From: Massospora cicadina
Taxonomy: Eukaryota; Entomophthoromycota; Entomophthoromycetes; Entomophthorales; Entomophthoraceae
Assembly: GCA_022478985.1 (NCBI GenBank)
Contig: JAKSZP010006688.1
Coordinates: 62,001 to 126,000 of the forward strand
Reading direction: 5' to 3'
DNA: 64,000 nucleotides
Below are positions 20,564 to 29,189 of the stretch, in pieces. The notes below the pieces were generated by a model. The model worked only from the letters and a program-made list of their open reading frames with translations, made no database searches and was not told the DNA's origin. Positions within the stretch are counted from its first letter, which is position 1. Each line of letters opens with the position of its first letter. Position numbers and translations under genes: made by a program.

Positions 20564-20857
20564 TTGTTAATACATCTTCAGCGGTCTCAGCCCATAATCA
20601 TGGATAAATACCCTGAGACCGCTAAAAAGATAACCTCCACTTTCCAGTTAAAGGAGGTCTTAGCTTTGTCATATAAACTCGGAGGAACACTCACTAAGGT
20701 TGAAGTGGTCATTCAAAAGATCCAGATACTAGCCATCCTGGATACTGGCTCCCCAGTCAACGTGATCAACACTAAGATTATTAAAAAGATAAAGCTAGCG
20801 CCTGACTTGGAGTACACGCAAGAATTTGAAATTGCTAGCCCTACCAATACCCAAGCT
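20564..20857 (+). pseudogene. C protease, truncated
   Basis: I-L-A-I-L-D-T-G-S-P-V-N-V-I contains an intact D-T-G-S catalytic motif, followed by T-K-I-I-K-K-I-K-L-A-P-D-L-E-Y-T-Q-E-F. The homology to D ends after P-T-N-T-Q-A, exactly where M2 begins, so the rest of the domain is lost. Confidence 0.75.
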
Positions 20858-21241
20858 TGTCAAGAGAGTGTCTGTAACTCTCTCATTCCCAGCAAGGTGA
20901 TGTGGGATGCAAACCCACATTGCTAGGGAACTAGCCATTAGGAGAATGGGAAAGAAAACACCTCGAAAGGTGCCTGTGCAAAAGGTACCCCAGGCAAGGG
21001 TGTAGAGCGCAACATATAGTACCAGGTAAGTGAGAAACATAACAGCTTGAGTGGACCCCAGAGGGGAGTCCATAATCAAGTGTAACTTGGCGTCAGGGGG
21101 CTTGGGTGCCTCAATCTGGAGGGGACCTGGGCGGCCCAAGGGAGCACCTGGGATTTTGGTAAATTGTGATAAAAGGTAGTGGCCCACATAGTTGGAGACC
21201 TCCCCAAAGAGGTCCGCCACCAAGTTCGCCCAAGGAACCAT
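20858..21241 (-). CDS. Hydrophobic ORF of M2 (unknown)
   Basis: Minus-strand frame from an ATG at 21241 (M-V-P-W-A-N-L-V) runs open through the M2 end, ~128 codons in M2 plus read-through into C. The N-terminal part is amphipathic (F-G-E-V-S-N-Y-V-G-H-Y-L-L), followed by a Pro/Gly patch. A hydrophobic segment (V-M-F-L-T-Y-L-V-L-Y-V-A-L-Y-T-L-A-W) is followed by a second (G-V-F-F-P-I-L-L-M-A-S-S-L-A-M-W). M3 keeps this with one frame change, and the distant M1 keeps the hydrophobic pattern. I do not recognise it. The alternative is plain 3' UTR. Confidence 0.4.
20863..20883. other. M2 terminal hairpin 1
   Basis: AGAGAGT-GTCTGTA-ACTCTCT, a perfect 7-bp stem at the 3' end of the element (read on the minus strand). 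Identical in M3 at 26342-26362. Confidence 0.65.
20900..20920. other. M2 terminal hairpin 2
   Basis: ATGTGGG-ATGCAAA-CCCACAT, a perfect 7-bp stem. Identical in M3 at 26379-26399. It may serve as an RT recognition structure. Confidence 0.65.
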
Positions 21242-21754
21242 GAGTAAAACGTAAAATAACGGGTAATTTTATTTAAAAAAAAGTTGACCAACGAGGAATG
21301 TTGGTCACAAAAAACGTATTTAAAGTGGGTCAGGGAAATTAAGGTTCTGCGGAAGTGTGCCCAAGCCTTGATGCTCCAATAAACAGATGCTTCCATCCAT
21401 TTTTGTAAAATACACCAAAAGTGCCTTCACTCGAGTAATTAATTGAAGCTGTATTTTGCCCATACTTAAAATTTTATAACTTAAGTGGGATTTGAACCCT
21501 TGCTCTCCAATTAACTGAATTGAACCGTCTTCATTTGTAATGTAAATCGTTCATTTCAGTGCCTGGGCCGAGATAAGAGGCTGGGCGTTTTGCACCCCAT
21601 TAGTATCAGCCTGGGCATGCTTGGCTTTCACCCAGCGTTGATCTAAGGTGTGTTTCAGGTCAGGAAGAGCCTGAAGTTTTACCTTCTGGGCCTCCTGTCA
21701 CCCAGCCTTATCTTTAGCATCGGCTCCCACTATTAAGTCATCCGACCATGACAT

Positions 21755-22130
21755 TACCATCTCTTACTTCTTGGGCTCCACCCCCCTCCAGGGGCGTTTG
21801 CTATGGAGAAGTTATTATGTGCTGGTGGCAACTTCATAGCAGCTACAGCCGGCTTAGGCTGAGATCCTGCAGCCTCAGGGAAACGATTATGGAATGGTTC
21901 AATCAGGTCTTGGGCATGTACACAATCCCATGCTGGCACCCAACTGTTCTCTGCTGCGTCAAACCCTTTCCGGGATACCAGGTACTCAAGGCGTCGCTTA
22001 ACCCGGTGGGATGCTACTATTTCCTCCACTTCCCATTCAGGCGCCCCATTCACAAGATAAGCCTCAGGATTCACAGGGGAGGGCCCTCAAACAATGTCAA
22101 TTTGCTTTCATGAAAGGTGGAGAAGATCTG
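21755..22130 (-). pseudogene. G chromodomain
   Basis: The frame 21754-22074 has E-W-E-V-E-E-I-V-A-S-H-R, then L-E-Y-L-V-S-R-K-G-F, E-N-S-W-V-P and L-I-E-P-F-H. This is the chromodomain with aromatic cage positions; the expected Trp before K-G is Arg (S-R-K-G for x-W-K-G), so methyl-lysine binding may be impaired. In chromoviruses the domain directs integration to methylated-H3K9 chromatin. It lies at the integrase C-terminus, and the ORF ends at the junction with M2. Confidence 0.75.
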
Positions 22131-22292
22131 AAACGCGGAGGGAAGATCCAACTGATATGAGGCATGTCCCACCTTTCTAACTACACGGTAAGGACCAATC
22201 CTCTTTGGACCCAGATTTTTGCATGGCTGCTTGATAGGGATGTTGCGAGAATCAAGCATCACGAGATCCCCTTCCTTGTATGTTGGACCCAC
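22071..22292 (-). pseudogene. G integrase C-terminal GPY/F module
   Basis: Y-K-E-G-D-L-V-M-L-D-S, then K-L/N-L-G-P-K-R-I-G-P-Y-R-V and F-H-E-S-K-L: the G-P-Y/F module that joins integrase to the chromodomain. It overlaps the chromodomain frame by a few bases, so there is a frameshift at ~22072. Confidence 0.75.
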
Positions 22293-23210
22293 TCAGCGCT
22301 TTCCATCAGCATTCTCCTTATAAACCAGCATAGCCGCCTCCAAACTTGTGGACACCCCTTGATGGACCTTCTTGAGAGTCTTAGCAAAGTCCAGCACCGC
22401 TTCCACTTTGGAACCACAGCTGGGCTCCATGTTAAAAGCAGGGTTAAAGTCATGGTCAGAAAAAAGGTGAACAACTGATTGATGAATGCAAAGTGTTGTT
22501 GTAGCTAAACTGGGCCATGGGAAGGTGAGGAGCCCAATCTGAATGGTCTGCGGTGGTGTAATAACGCAGAAATTGTTCCAAGCACTGGTTCACTCGCTCA
22601 GTCTGCCCATCTGATTGGGGGTGATAAGCAGTTGAACGGCAGGAGAGAATCTGAAGAGTTTTACACAACTCTTTCCAAAAGATGGAGGTGAACTGGGGTC
22701 CCCGGTCACTAATGAAATCTTTGAGGAACCCCATGAAGCGCAAATACATGGGCGACGAAGAGCCTGACCATTTCAGCAGCAGTTATAGTTGTTCTGCAAG
22801 GAATAAAGTGGGCGAACTTTGTAAAGCGGTCCACCACCACCATGATTGCATCATACCCATCTGAAACGGGTAACTCCACAATGAAATCCACTGATAGGGA
22901 AGTCCAGGGCCCTTCAGCCTTTTGGACTGGTACCAGCAACCCTGCTAAAGGTTGCCAATTGGGTTTCATTTGATTGCAGATCAGGCACTCTTTACAGTAC
23001 CGCCCTACCTGAACAGGAAAGCCCTTCCAATTGTAAGTGCGTTGTATCAACTCCAAGGTCTTTGCTTTCCCAGGATGACCAAAAGTGATTCCGTCATAAT
23101 GGTCCTGGATGATCTCCAGGAGCAGTGGTCCAGCAGGAACCCATAGGCGCCCCTGAAACCACACCATCTCATCCTTCATGTGATAACCCCTGGATAAGTT
23201 CTCCCAATTC
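22293..23210 (-). pseudogene. G integrase
   Basis: The HHCC zinc region is visible: H-Y-D-G-I-T-F-G-H and C-L-I-C. The core has S-V-D-F-I-V-E-L-P (first Asp), F-I-S-D-R-G-P-Q-F-T-S (second Asp) and H-P-Q-S-D-G-Q-T-E-R-V-N (Glu), so the whole D-D-E triad survives. It is cut into two frames around 22720 and again near 22456. It catalyses strand transfer. Confidence 0.85.
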
Positions 23211-23272
23211 AGGGCGTTTTTAGCGATAACAACAGCATATTCATCTGATAGAGGCTGAGAAAGAACTACCTT

Positions 23273-24520
23273 TCAAAACATACTATATTCTGCTGCATTT
23301 TCCAGAGGCATGAGCGCTGGCGTATGCACCCTGGACTTAGGAAGTTGAGGCAGAATCATACTTGGTGTAATCATCAACCGGGTGTTGTGAATCTCTACCT
23401 CCTTTGGATTAGTAGCCAAAGCAGGGTTGCGGCTCAAAGCATCCGCCAAACCATTCTCCTTGCCCTTGGTGAACTCATAGGAAAATGTAAATAGGGCAAG
23501 GGTCTCATGCCAACGGGTCTGACGTGGTGTTAGAACATGTGGAGCATGGTAGTACAACGGGGCTCGGTGGTCTGTGCATACCCAGAATGGTTGGGAGGAG
23601 CCATGTAAGTGGTGACGCCAATAAATCAGCACCTCCACCACTAATAATAACTTTTTGTCATATACGTCGTAATTTAACTCATGCAGAGACATTTTCCTAG
23701 AAAAATATCCCACTGGATGCTCAGACCCATCTTCACCCACCTGTAACAGGGCCGCTGCAATGGCAAAGTTGGAAGCATCTGAGGACACAATGAACTCCTT
23801 TTCAGGGTCAACATGGCAAAGGATGGATGTGGATAATAAGGTGCACTTCACCGCTTGGAAAGCATCCTCCAAAATGGGGGACCACTGAAGCACCTTGGCA
23901 CCGCTGGCTTTATATAAGGGTGCTGCCACCTCAGAGAGATTGGGTGTGAACTTCTTGAGGAACGTACACGTCCCCAAAAAGCTTCTTAATTCCTTGACTG
24001 AGGTGGGGGTAGGCCACTCACGAATAGCCTTCTCCTTGTCTGGAGTTATCATATGGCCCTGGTCAAAAACGACGTTGCCCAGAAAAGTAACCTGGGACTT
24101 GAAGAATTCGCATTTACTAATCTTGAGGGTAAGGCATGAGGCCCTCAATCTCTCCACTATTTGTTGAAGGTGTACTGCATTTGACTCATGATTGGGGGAA
24201 AACACCAGAATGGCATCCATGTAGGCAATCGCACATACTACCAACAAGTCCCCCAACGCAGCATCAATGCGGCGTTGAAAGATGGCAGGGGCATTCTTAA
24301 GCCCAAAGGGCATAACCCAGAACTGGAAAATCCCTTTTCTGGTGCGGAATGCGGTTAACCACTCCTGGACCTTCTTTATCTGGATTTGATTGAATGCATT
24401 GAGGCAGTCCAACTTGGAGAAAACTTTTACCTTTTCCACATAGCGCGCAATCTGGGAATCTAAAGGGATGGGATGGAGGTTGGGTACAGTCACATTGTTT
24501 AAATTCCATAATTGACACAC
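23273..24520 (-). CDS. G reverse transcriptase-RNase H, long open frame, catalytically altered
   Basis: A 415-codon uninterrupted frame, the longest in the window. It starts inside RT (fingers upstream at 24499-24690 are in another frame). Motif A: F-S-K-L-D-C-L-N-A-F-N. Motif B: M-P-F-G-L-K-N-A-P-A-I-F-Q. Motif C at 24212-24223 reads Y-M-D-A instead of Y-x-D-D, so the second metal-binding Asp is Ala. RNase H has S-S-D-A-S-N and T-D-H, but the Glu position reads D-K-K (usually D-K-E). The last residues (N-P-A-L-A-T-N) lead to the integrase. The long frame despite dead centres is odd. Confidence 0.85.
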   Translation of the reverse strand: MCQLWNLNNVTVPNLHPIPLDSQIARYVEKVKVFSKLDCLNAFNQIQIKKVQEWLTAFRTRKGIFQFWVMPFGLKNAPAIFQRRIDAALGDLLVVCAIAYMDAILVFSPNHESNAVHLQQIVERLRASCLTLKISKCEFFKSQVTFLGNVVFDQGHMITPDKEKAIREWPTPTSVKELRSFLGTCTFLKKFTPNLSEVAAPLYKASGAKVLQWSPILEDAFQAVKCTLLSTSILCHVDPEKEFIVSSDASNFAIAAALLQVGEDGSEHPVGYFSRKMSLHELNYDVYDKKLLLVVEVLIYWRHHLHGSSQPFWVCTDHRAPLYYHAPHVLTPRQTRWHETLALFTFSYEFTKGKENGLADALSRNPALATNPKEVEIHNTRLMITPSMILPQLPKSRVHTPALMPLENAAEYSMF

Positions 24521-24710
24521 GGATGTAAAGTTCCATCAGCCTTCTCCACAAAGAGAAGTGGGGAGCAAACAGGGGAGGTACGCTGAAAGATGGAACCTTT
24601 GGCCAACTGCTCCTTCACCCATACATCTAAAACCTCTTCCTCCCGGACAGTCAATGGGTATATGGGGGAAGAAATATGCACCAGATTCACAGTAGTTTAA
24701 ATTCACAATC
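24499..24710 (-). pseudogene. G RT, N-terminal fingers
   Basis: I-Y-P-L-T-V-R-E-E-E-V-L-D, then L-A-K-G-S-I, S-P-L-L-F-V-E-K-A-D-G-T-L-H-P-C-V-N-Y. These are the start motifs of fungal-type chromovirus RT. It is one frameshift from the main RT frame and overlaps it by about 20 bases. Confidence 0.75.
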
Positions 24711-25330
24711 AAACTCGGAATGTTCTGGTAGCGTACTAGCTGAAGCTGCATCAAAAGAAGATGCCAACTTCTCCAAATCAGGAAGTAAGGAAAGTCCCAC
24801 GGTGGGCTTCATCAAAGGGGAAAGATATGGACTGGGAACATTGGGCCAATGGGGTGATTTGCCTTGGGCGTTATCCTCAGACAAAGTAACAATCAACTGG
24901 TGACCATTTGTCAAAGACAAGGATAAAGTGTTTTCTTTCAAATTAGTTTTGACGTCAAACTTCCGCCACCACTCAACACCCAAAATGATGGGAAACAAGA
25001 GATTTCTGATAGCTTGAAACTGGTCAGACAATAGATAAGAACCTACCTGGAAATTGACTGACTCCATGATATTCAGTGTGGGGATACCTTGAGAAGCCCC
25101 ACCTCTAACCATACCACCTGGTGAGTAACTCAACTAAAGGTAGTCAGCAAGTTTTTGGTCAATAAAATTATTTGAGGCACCAGTATCCACCAAAATAGTT
25201 GTGCTGCATTTCCCATAAGATGATGTAAGAGTAGCAGTCAACAAGAAGTATCCAGAATGGGATTTATTCAACGCAGAAAACGCCACCAATTCACCAGAAA
25301 ATTCTTCCTCCGGCTTGAACAAGCCATCAG
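24711..25330 (-). pseudogene. G protease
   Basis: T-T-I-L-V-D-T-G-A-S-N-N-F-I-D, with the catalytic Asp at 25185-25187, fits the retropepsin D-T-G-A-S. A stop at 25134 splits the domain. The following frame (24687-25133) has F-P-I-I-L-G-V-E-W-W, the I-L-G turn, and then the linker to RT. Upstream, 25134-25322 includes a flexible Glu/Phe-rich lead. Confidence 0.75.
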
Positions 25331-25344
25331 GGTATGTTTTGGAA

Positions 25345-25990
25345 TCATAGAAGGGGAGGATAGTGGGCCACTCTTACTACTGAGGCCACATATCCTACCA
25401 CACCTTCTGCAGGTGCATATACATCTTTGTATTTGTGACGAAGTTCCTTTTCAACTTCCTGAGAACCCCTAATCATGGTAGGGGTCAAACGAGGTTTCTC
25501 AGGAGTAATCTGATATACCAAAATAGGGTCCTCATCCAGACCATATGAGCATATAATTGGCTCGTTCTGGGATAAATTGCTCTCATTATAAAACGCGTTT
25601 TCTGGCTCTAACGAACCCACACTCATTCCAAGGGTTTGGTGTGCATCGCTATCCAGGGCCATCACCCTCAAGCCTAGAGCCATGCCTCAGCATGCACCTC
25701 GGAAATGTGTTAGGGAGAAAAAATGATAATGGAGTCCTTTTCTTTGTTAAATTTGGGTTCAGGCCCTCCGATGTTCCCAATTTCTACCAAGATGGGGAGA
25801 AAGCAGTGGGAAGCATCTCACGATTCAAGGAAATATCACTAGTCAAAGACATGATATTTATAGGGATGAGCATGCGTGATATCATTGTGGTGGAATTATC
25901 TAGAACCTTTACTTCATTCTCAGGGCTAGACCCCTGTACAGTTCCAAATTTAGAAGAAGTTGAAGGATTAGAAGGATAAGCTTTCCTCAT
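25345..25990 (-). pseudogene. G gag-pro linker, unrecognised
   Basis: Open pieces 25345-25683 and 25784-25990 on the minus strand. They lie between the interrupted gag and protease, and have an acidic and Ser/Asn-rich composition (P-S-N-P-S-T-S-S-K-F-G). I see no zinc knuckle and no motif I recognise. Confidence 0.35.
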
Positions 25991-25991
25991 T

Positions 25992-26299
25992 TTAAGAGGC
26001 GCGCGACTTTTTGGTTTCCATATTTATATGATTTGATCTGATGATGGCCAAATTACCTGGCCCCTTCCAGGTTGGGGCGGGGAAACTACCCCAAAGGGTT
26101 TTGACAAGATGATCACAAAAAGTCCAAGACCACCAGGTACGATCAGGAAGGGTGGACACTTCCCAATTGGTAGTTGCAAGGATAACGCCAAGACACATCA
26201 AAACAAAACCAAACGAGAAAACTGTGGTGAGCACCATCGTGGCAGTGACAAATGGCCAGCACACCCAATTCACTAATATTGAAAGTCCCACACGGATGA
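25992..26299 (-). pseudogene. Membrane-like ORF in the gag region of G
   Basis: Minus-strand frame of 99 codons from 26291. It is markedly hydrophobic, with one long segment (W-P-F-V-T-A-T-M-V-L-T-T-V-F-S-F-G-F-V-L-M) then Trp-rich turns and W-G-S-F-P-A-P-T-W. It ends K-K-S-R-A-S. Such a segment is unusual for Gag. The frame next to it shows nothing better. It ends at the D insertion, and its start could lie beyond. I do not recognise it. Confidence 0.35.
26295..26299 (+). repeat. D target-site duplication, left
   Basis: GATGA. The right copy is at 36892-36896, directly after the 3' LTR of D. Confidence 0.7.
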
Positions 26300-26336
26300 T
26301 TCATATGCTCATATAATAAAATGGTTGGTTGACTAA
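26300..26336 (+). repeat. D 5' LTR, piece 1
   Basis: GCTCATATAATAAAATGGTTGGTTGACTAA resembles GCTGAATAATAAGAATGTGCTTGGTCGAATTC of the 3' LTR. The first ~15 bases of the LTR seem lost. The call rests mainly on the TSD and the order. Confidence 0.5.
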
Positions 26337-26341
26337 TGTCA

Positions 26342-26362
26342 AGAGAGTGTCTGTAACTCTCT
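26342..26362. other. M3 terminal hairpin 1
   Basis: AGAGAGT-GTCTGTA-ACTCTCT, the same as in M2. Confidence 0.65.
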
Positions 26363-26378
26363 CATTCCCAGCAAGGTG

Positions 26379-26399
26379 ATGTGGGATGCAAACCCACAT
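26379..26399. other. M3 terminal hairpin 2
   Basis: ATGTGGG-ATGCAAA-CCCACAT, the same as in M2. Confidence 0.65.
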
Positions 26400-27029
26400 T
26401 GCTAGGGAACTAGCCGTTAAGAGGATGAGAAATGAGACACCTTGAATGGTGCCTGTGCAAAAGGTACCCCAGGCAAGGGTGTAAAGCGCAACATATAATA
26501 CCAGGTAAGTAAGAAAAATCCCAGCTTGAGTAGACCCCAGAGGGGGAGTCTCTAATCAAGTGTAACTTGGCGCTGATAGACTTGGGTGCCTCGATCTGGA
26601 GGGGACCTAAATGGCCCAAGAAAGCACCTGGGATCTGGGTAAATGGTGATAAAAGGTAGTGGCCCACATAGTTGGAGACCTCCCCAAAGAGGTCCTCCAC
26701 CAAGTTCGCCCAAGGAACCATTGGAAAAAACGTAAAATAACGGGTAAATTTATTTAAGAAAGTTGACCAACGAGGAATGTTGGTCACAAAAAACATATTT
26801 AAAGTGGGTCAGGGAAATTAAGGTTCTGCGGAAGTGCACCCAAGCCTTGACATTCCAATAAACAGACGCTTCCATATATTTTTGTAAAATACACTGAAAG
26901 TGCCTTCACTCAAGTAATCAATTGAAGCCGTATTTCACCCAAACTTAAAATTTCATAAACTTAAATTGGATTCAAACCCTTGCTATCCAATTTATTGAAT
27001 TGAACCATCTTCATTTGTAATGTAAATTG

Positions 27030-28432
27030 TTCATTTCAGTGCCTGGGCCGAGATAAGAGGCTGGGCGTTTTGAACCCCATTAGTATCAACCTGGGCATGA
27101 TTGGCTTGCACCCAGCGTTGATCTAAGGTGTGTTTCAGGTCAGGAAGAGTCTGAAGTTTCACCTTCTGGGCCTCCTGTCGCCCAGCCTTATCTTTAGAAT
27201 CAGTTCCCACTATTAAGTCATCCAACCATGACAGGTAAGTTTATTTGATTGGGGTCACATGGTGATTCTGTCAGCTTGTTAAGAAAATTTTCTGCATGGG
27301 TTGTCCTATTTAACTGTTTGGCTCAGATCACATCCTCCATGGTTGCTCCAGCTTGAGAGTTGTGTTCTGATTGGCCAGTTCAGCCAATTTCCTCTCTGTC
27401 CATCTGGATTTGGTTCAGATCAATGGAGGAGGTCACGAGAGATGCGTCCTTGGCTGCTGCCCACTTGTGGGCCTTCTGCATCTGTTTGCGTAATTTAAAT
27501 GAGATTGGGTCTATGAGGACTTAGTGTCCATCCTCTCCCCAGAGGAAAGCGTGGTTGGCGTCGACCATTCTTCTGAAGGTCTCCTCATCTTCATCCATGG
27601 CATCATTGCAAAAGTCCAGGGCCATGATACCTAATTCATGGGGCACGCATGCTCCTTGTGCCCCAGTGTGGTGCAATGGCTGCAGATGGGTGGTGCGCGA
27701 TCCAATGTGACGCAGAAAGGTTTCAACACTTCCCCATCTGGGAGGTGAAACACCACAGTGTGTGGGATTTTGAGCAAGTTCACGGCCACATTAGGGACTG
27801 TGTCAATTACAGCGATTGCCTTACCTGTGCACAGGTTCAGCATCAGGTGAAAAAGCTGTAGTTCTAGTTGTTTTATTTCTCCATAGCTCTGAAGGCCAAA
27901 TCGGAGTTCTTCCTTGATTACCTTACGGGGGAGGTTGGTGGGAAGCGAGTTGAATGAGATGAACAAAGTGTTTGCTTTCTTCCATCTTGTGTGCGCGGTG
28001 TGCACAATTCATTTGCCCTTGGGGAGGGAAATTTTGACACAAACTTTGCTGTGGCATCTGCATCTTCTTTGGTTTTAAAACCCATATTGATCCAGCCACG
28101 GTGGATGGTGTGCTTGGTAACATATACTGAGTGGGGAAAGAGGGAGGCCTGTGCCTCACCTACCTTCTCCCACAGAGTTAGGGAATCTACCCCTAAAAAA
28201 TTTGGAGCCCATGTTCCACTTTTTGATAGGGCTGTGCGTACTGTATTTCCATATATTGGTCCTGTTTTGTGGTAAATTCCACAGCCCTGGGCGGTGTTTG
28301 GGTTTGTAGTTTTTTGGAAGTGGTGACTCCCGGTCCCCCTCCAGGGCGTTTTTTGCCCTTGGGTGCACCATTTTGGCCATGTCCCAATACAACTTTCACC
28401 CAGTTTTGTTGGGTTTTATTAAATTTGCTCAT
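27030..28432 (-). pseudogene. M3 ORF1, zinc-knuckle protein
   Basis: Starts M-S-K-F-N-K-T at 28432 with a Lys/Gly/Pro-rich basic N-terminus. The 124-codon piece 27631-28005 has L-C-T-G-K-A-I-A-V, I-P-H and A-P-P-I-C-S-H-C-T-T-L-G-H-K-E-H-A-C-P, an intact C-x2-C-x4-H-x4-C. It is homologous with L2 ORF1. Later frames have Q-K-A-H-K-W-A-A-A-K and end A-Q-A-L-K at ~27031. Frames change at about five places. No RT follows. Confidence 0.7.
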
Positions 28433-28475
28433 CTCACCTGTGTGATTATCAAAATCTATCTGCTCAAATCAAATC

Positions 28476-29100
28476 TTGGTAACTGATGTTATCATTACGG
28501 GAAGGAAAAGCAATTAAGAGCAATTTTAATTATAATAAAACCAATACTAATGAGGGTATCGCCAAAAGACCCTGGATGATTCTTGGTGGAAACCCATTAA
28601 TTGGGGTAACACCAGTTCAAAACATGTATGGGCACCAAATGTAAACTCTAATGGTCAGATTACTCTGACCACCCAATGGACCTTAGGGGCAACCATCAGA
28701 AGGCACACCCCAGCCACACACAGGTCTTTAAAACACCTACGCAAGGCCACCCCCTTTTATAGGCGTGGCGGAGGCCCACTGATGTGAAAGTAATTTAGCT
28801 AGTAGTGATTGGGTGTGCTACATCAAGACCTTACCACATGGGTACATTCTGTATCAAAACCCCAACTTTCGTGTTACCAAAAATTCACTCACTTTTCCCA
28901 AGATCTGATAGGATCAAAACCCATATTACCTAAATTGGAAGCATCGAGGCTATTCCAAACCTATCCCCAAATTACCTCTGACCCTCAGAATCAGTTTAAA
29001 TACTGATCATTGAATATCGGAAAGGGGATCAAAACTCTTTTACCCCATGCAGCGCCATTATATCTTTGAAAAATTCATATTTTATTAAGGTTCTAAAGTT
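28476..29100 (+). repeat. D 5' LTR, piece 2
   Basis: Matches the 3' LTR from ~36205 to 36795: AATTTTAATTATAATAAAAC-ATACTAA, GGGGTAAC, CAACTTTCGTGTTACC. It ends with TTAAGGTTCTAAAGTT (29085-29100), the left TSD of L3. Confidence 0.8.
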
Positions 29101-29112
29101 ACTCTCTTTAAC

Positions 29113-29134
29113 CGCTCAAAGTCACTTTTGAGCG
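29113..29134. other. L3 5' hairpin
   Basis: CGCTCAAA-GTCACT-TTTGAGCG, a perfect 8-bp stem 12 bases from the 5' end of the element. Confidence 0.55.
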
Positions 29135-29189
29135 ATTTTAAATTTAAGTTTATTTATCTACAGCCATCTGCCCAAAAACCTATTCTTTG

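Larger units (their letters stand above)
18664..20857 (+). mobile_element. Gypsy element C, 5' part only
   Basis: 5' LTR 18664-19413, PBS, gag and protease are present. The protease frame is then cut by M2 at 20858. RT, integrase and 3' LTR are not found elsewhere in the window, so the element seems truncated. It is related to D and E by LTR, Gag and protease words. Confidence 0.75.
20858..21754 (-). mobile_element. M2, 3' end of an M-family non-LTR element
   Basis: Nearly identical in layout to 26337-27230 (M3). On the minus strand it holds the last part of ORF1 (from the frame ending A-Q-A-L-K, near 21530), a spacer, the hydrophobic ORF and two hairpins. It ends at 20858 in the protease of C. 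Its 5' side stops at 21754, where chromovirus G begins without an LTR. It is thus 5'-truncated or fused. Confidence 0.7.
26337..26810 (-). pseudogene. Hydrophobic ORF of M3
   Basis: Minus strand. M-V-P-W-A-N-L-V-E-D-L-F-G-E-V-S-N-Y at ~26720, then after one frameshift in the P-S-G region L-T-Y-L-V-L-Y-V-A-L-Y-T-L-A-W and L-A-M-W-V-C-I-P-H-H-L-A-G-N-E. This matches M2 almost word for word. See M2 for interpretation. Confidence 0.4.
26337..28475 (-). mobile_element. M3, ORF1-type non-LTR element (longest M copy)
   Basis: 2.1 kb on the minus strand: 5' leader, ORF1 (start 28432), a spacer, the hydrophobic ORF and two 3' hairpins. No endonuclease or RT is present. The imperfect TSD TTGGTTGACTAATG (26325) versus TTGGTAACTGATG (28476) fits insertion into the D LTR. 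It looks like a complete non-autonomous half-LINE, moved in trans. Confidence 0.65.

Noticed and set aside
22259..22478. Overlapping plus- and minus-strand ORFs near the G integrase
   Set aside because: Only the frames with integrase and chromodomain motifs are kept; the others are shadows.
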